Shown here: one piece after another, positions 18,594 through 19,989 of the stretch
How positions within the stretch are numbered: the first letter of the stretch is position 1
Layout of the letters: every line of letters starts with the position of its first letter
Source of the DNA: Biscogniauxia marginata
Lineage: Eukaryota; Ascomycota; Sordariomycetes; Xylariales; Xylariaceae
Length of the DNA: 19,989 nt
Assembly (NCBI GenBank): GCA_022695795.1
Contig: MU404263.1
Location: forward strand, 1,441 to 21,429
Direction: 5' to 3'
Program-made: the position numbers and the translations under genes
The notes under the pieces: generated by a model
Told to the model about the DNA's origin: nothing
Seen by the model: the letters and a program-made list of their open reading frames with translations, nothing else
Databases searched by the model: none

Positions 18594-19831
18594 ATGGCAT
18601 CATATAATATCGTGGTCTTCGGCGGCGACCACTGCGGTCCAGAGGTAAAAGCTCCCTTTCAACTTCTCGAGACTGGTAACTAGCTAGCTCAGCGGGCTAA
18701 TTTGGACGTTCATTTGCAGGTCGTAGCCGAGGCCATCAAGGTATATATCTAACTTACACAACTTACCCACCCAAATTACCACCGACCCGGATCGAAAACG
18801 TCGGTCGCGTGACAAAACGAGAGCGTTCGAGAAGATTTAGTACATGGCCGTTGACGTTGGGGGAATATAGGTCCTGAATGCAATCGAGGCCAATGGCTCT
18901 TCGGGCGTCACGTTCAACCTCCAGGAGCACCTGCTCGGTGGCGTACGTCTTATCCCTAACCCCTAACCCCTAACCCCCCCTAATATTTCTTTTTGATGCT
19001 GACACCCCCACGACGCTCCCGCAGTGCTCCATCAACGCGCACGGCACGGCGCTCACGGACGCGGCGCTCGACGCGGCCAAGTCGGCGGACGCGGTCCTGC
19101 TCGGCGCGATCGGCGGGCCGGAATGGGGCACGGGCGAGGTGCGGCCGGAGCAGGGGCTGCTGCGCCTGCGCAAGGAGATGGGGACGTACGGGAACCTGCG
19201 GCCGTGCTTCTTCCCGTCGGACGCGCTCGTCGAGCACTCGCCGCTCAAGGCCGAGGTCTGCCGCGGCACCGACTTCACCATCGTCCGCGAGCTGACGGGC
19301 GGCATCTACTTCGGCGACCGCAAATCCGGCGACGAGACCGCCTCGGACACGGAGACGTACTCGCGCCCCGAGGTGGAGCGCGTCGCGCGCCTCGCCGCGC
19401 ACCTCGCGCTCGCGCGCGGCGGCGGCGGCGACGGCCCGCCCGCCACCGTCTGGAGCCTCGACAAGGCGAACGTGCTCGCCACGAGCCGCCTCTGGCGCCG
19501 CGTCGTGTCCGAGACCATGGAGCGCGAGTTCCCCCAGCTGACGCTGCGCCACCAGCTCATCGACAGCGCCGCCATGGTCATGGTCAAGAACCCCCGCGCA
19601 CTCAACGGCGTCGTCGTCACGAGCAACCTGTTCGGCGACATCATCAGCGACGAGGCGAGCGTCATCCCCGGGAGCATCGGGCTCAGCCCCAGCGCCAGCC
19701 TGAGCAGCATCCCCGACGGCATAGCTAAGTCAGAAAGATTTTTTTTTGTAAAAGGGCAACGAATATATGACAGTTGTTGTGGACTAATTTAAAAACGCAC
19801 AGGTGTAATGGCATCTACGAGCCTATCCACG
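18594..19831 (+). CDS. LEU2: 3-isopropylmalate dehydrogenase, partial (right end outside window)
   Basis: The enzyme converts 3-isopropylmalate to 2-ketoisocaproate with NAD+, the third step of leucine biosynthesis. The ATG sits in good context (acaATGGc) after a purine-rich leader. Exons are 18,594-18,644, 18,720-18,740, 18,871-18,942, 19,025-19,728 and 19,803-19,831; a GTATGT donor follows at 19,832. Joined, 293 residues are visible of a family length near 360-370; the last 70 or so lie outside. Motifs: [13 protein letters not shown] at the start, [25 protein letters not shown] with NLRP (Arg97, Arg107), [10 protein letters not shown] (Arg136, Tyr143), WSLDKANVL (Lys195), HQLIDSAAM (Asp228), [13 protein letters not shown] (Asp253, Asp257) and [10 protein letters not shown]. 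All visible substrate-, metal- and catalysis-linked residues are present, so the gene looks functional. Exon 2 has only seven codons. Exon 4 is far more GC-rich than exons 1-3. Tartrate or isocitrate dehydrogenase is unlikely given these motifs. Confidence 0.95.
18953..18984 (+). repeat. Telomere-like CCCTAAC repeat inside LEU2 intron 3
   Basis: Three perfect CCCTAAC heptamers (18,954-18,974) are followed by CCCCCCTAAT. Fungal telomeres are usually CCCTAA/TTAGGG repeats, so this is a short degenerate interstitial match. It lies between donor GTACGT (18,943) and acceptor GCAG (19,021-19,024), and each unit contains CTAAC, the fungal branch-site consensus. Confidence 0.9.
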
Positions 19832-19876
19832 GTATGTTCACTCTTATCTTCATCTTCTTTCTCTTTTCCTTTTCAT

Positions 19877-19980
19877 GGGGGGGGGGGGGGGGCGGGGGGC
19901 GGGGCGCGGGGCGGGGGGGGGGCGGGCGGGGCGGGGGGGGGGGGGGGGGGGGGGTGTGGGTGTGGGGGGGGGGGGGGGGG
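19877..19980 (+). repeat. Long G-rich tract inside LEU2 intron 5
   Basis: A run of 16 G is followed by about 90 bases of G with scattered single C and a few T, up to near the window end. It falls after the GTATGT donor at 19,832, so it is intronic and G-rich in the transcript. Many G runs make G-quadruplex formation possible. Base-calling or assembly error is a real alternative, because the tract is nearly homopolymeric and runs to the window edge. Confidence 0.85.
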
Positions 19981-19989
19981 CACGGGAGC

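Noticed and set aside
18980..19728. Long minus-strand and second plus-strand frames over LEU2 exon 4
   Set aside because: In very GC-rich coding DNA stops are rare in all frames; these are Arg/Ala-rich shadows of the dehydrogenase frame.

Overview
The window reads as nuclear DNA of a filamentous ascomycete (Pezizomycotina; a Sordariomycete would fit, but this is inference). The grounds are short introns with fungal splice signals (GTRNGT donors, CTAAY-type branch sites), a retrotransposon decayed by C-to-T/G-to-A transitions in the manner of repeat-induced point mutation (RIP), a pyrimidine-rich promoter tract, dispersed TAGGTA/TACCTA motifs, and three genes of fungal type.

Layout. Bases 1 to about 4,690 are a very AT-rich, RIP-degraded Ty3/gypsy retrotransposon of the chromodomain (chromovirus) class. 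Protease, reverse transcriptase, RNase H, integrase and chromodomain remnants can be followed in one reading frame on the + strand with stops but no frame change. A second decayed reading frame lies on the opposite strand behind pol, followed by an LTR-like tail. Composition changes abruptly at about 4,690-4,730. Bases 4.7-7.1 kb hold no intact gene, only a short Cys-rich reading frame and a frameshifted relic resembling a nucleoside (cytidine/dCMP-type) deaminase. A three-exon alpha/beta hydrolase (polyketide transferase af380-like) lies on the minus strand at 7,138-8,266. Bases 8.3-14.6 kb are gene-poor, with a few unrecognised reading frames, an A-rich/poly-G junction, a 20-bp perfect palindrome and clusters of TAGGTA/TACCTA motifs.

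From about 14.6 kb the sequence becomes housekeeping-like. A pyrimidine-rich promoter leads into a large, mostly disordered PHD-finger protein (15,120-17,499; first exon unresolved), whose zinc finger is completed only after removing a 62-nt intron. About 1.1 kb of intergenic and promoter DNA follows. The window ends inside LEU2 (3-isopropylmalate dehydrogenase, leucine biosynthesis): five exons are visible and the rest lies beyond the right edge. LEU2 has a telomere-like CCCTAAC repeat in intron 3 and a long G-rich tract in intron 5.

The genes do not form an obvious pathway: LEU2 is primary metabolism, the PHD protein is probably a chromatin factor, and the hydrolase is an isolated accessory gene near transposon-derived DNA. 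The most unusual items are the antisense frame inside the retrotransposon, the two repeat tracts inside LEU2 introns, and two in-frame acceptors in the hydrolase gene. I did not find a clearly new multi-gene system.
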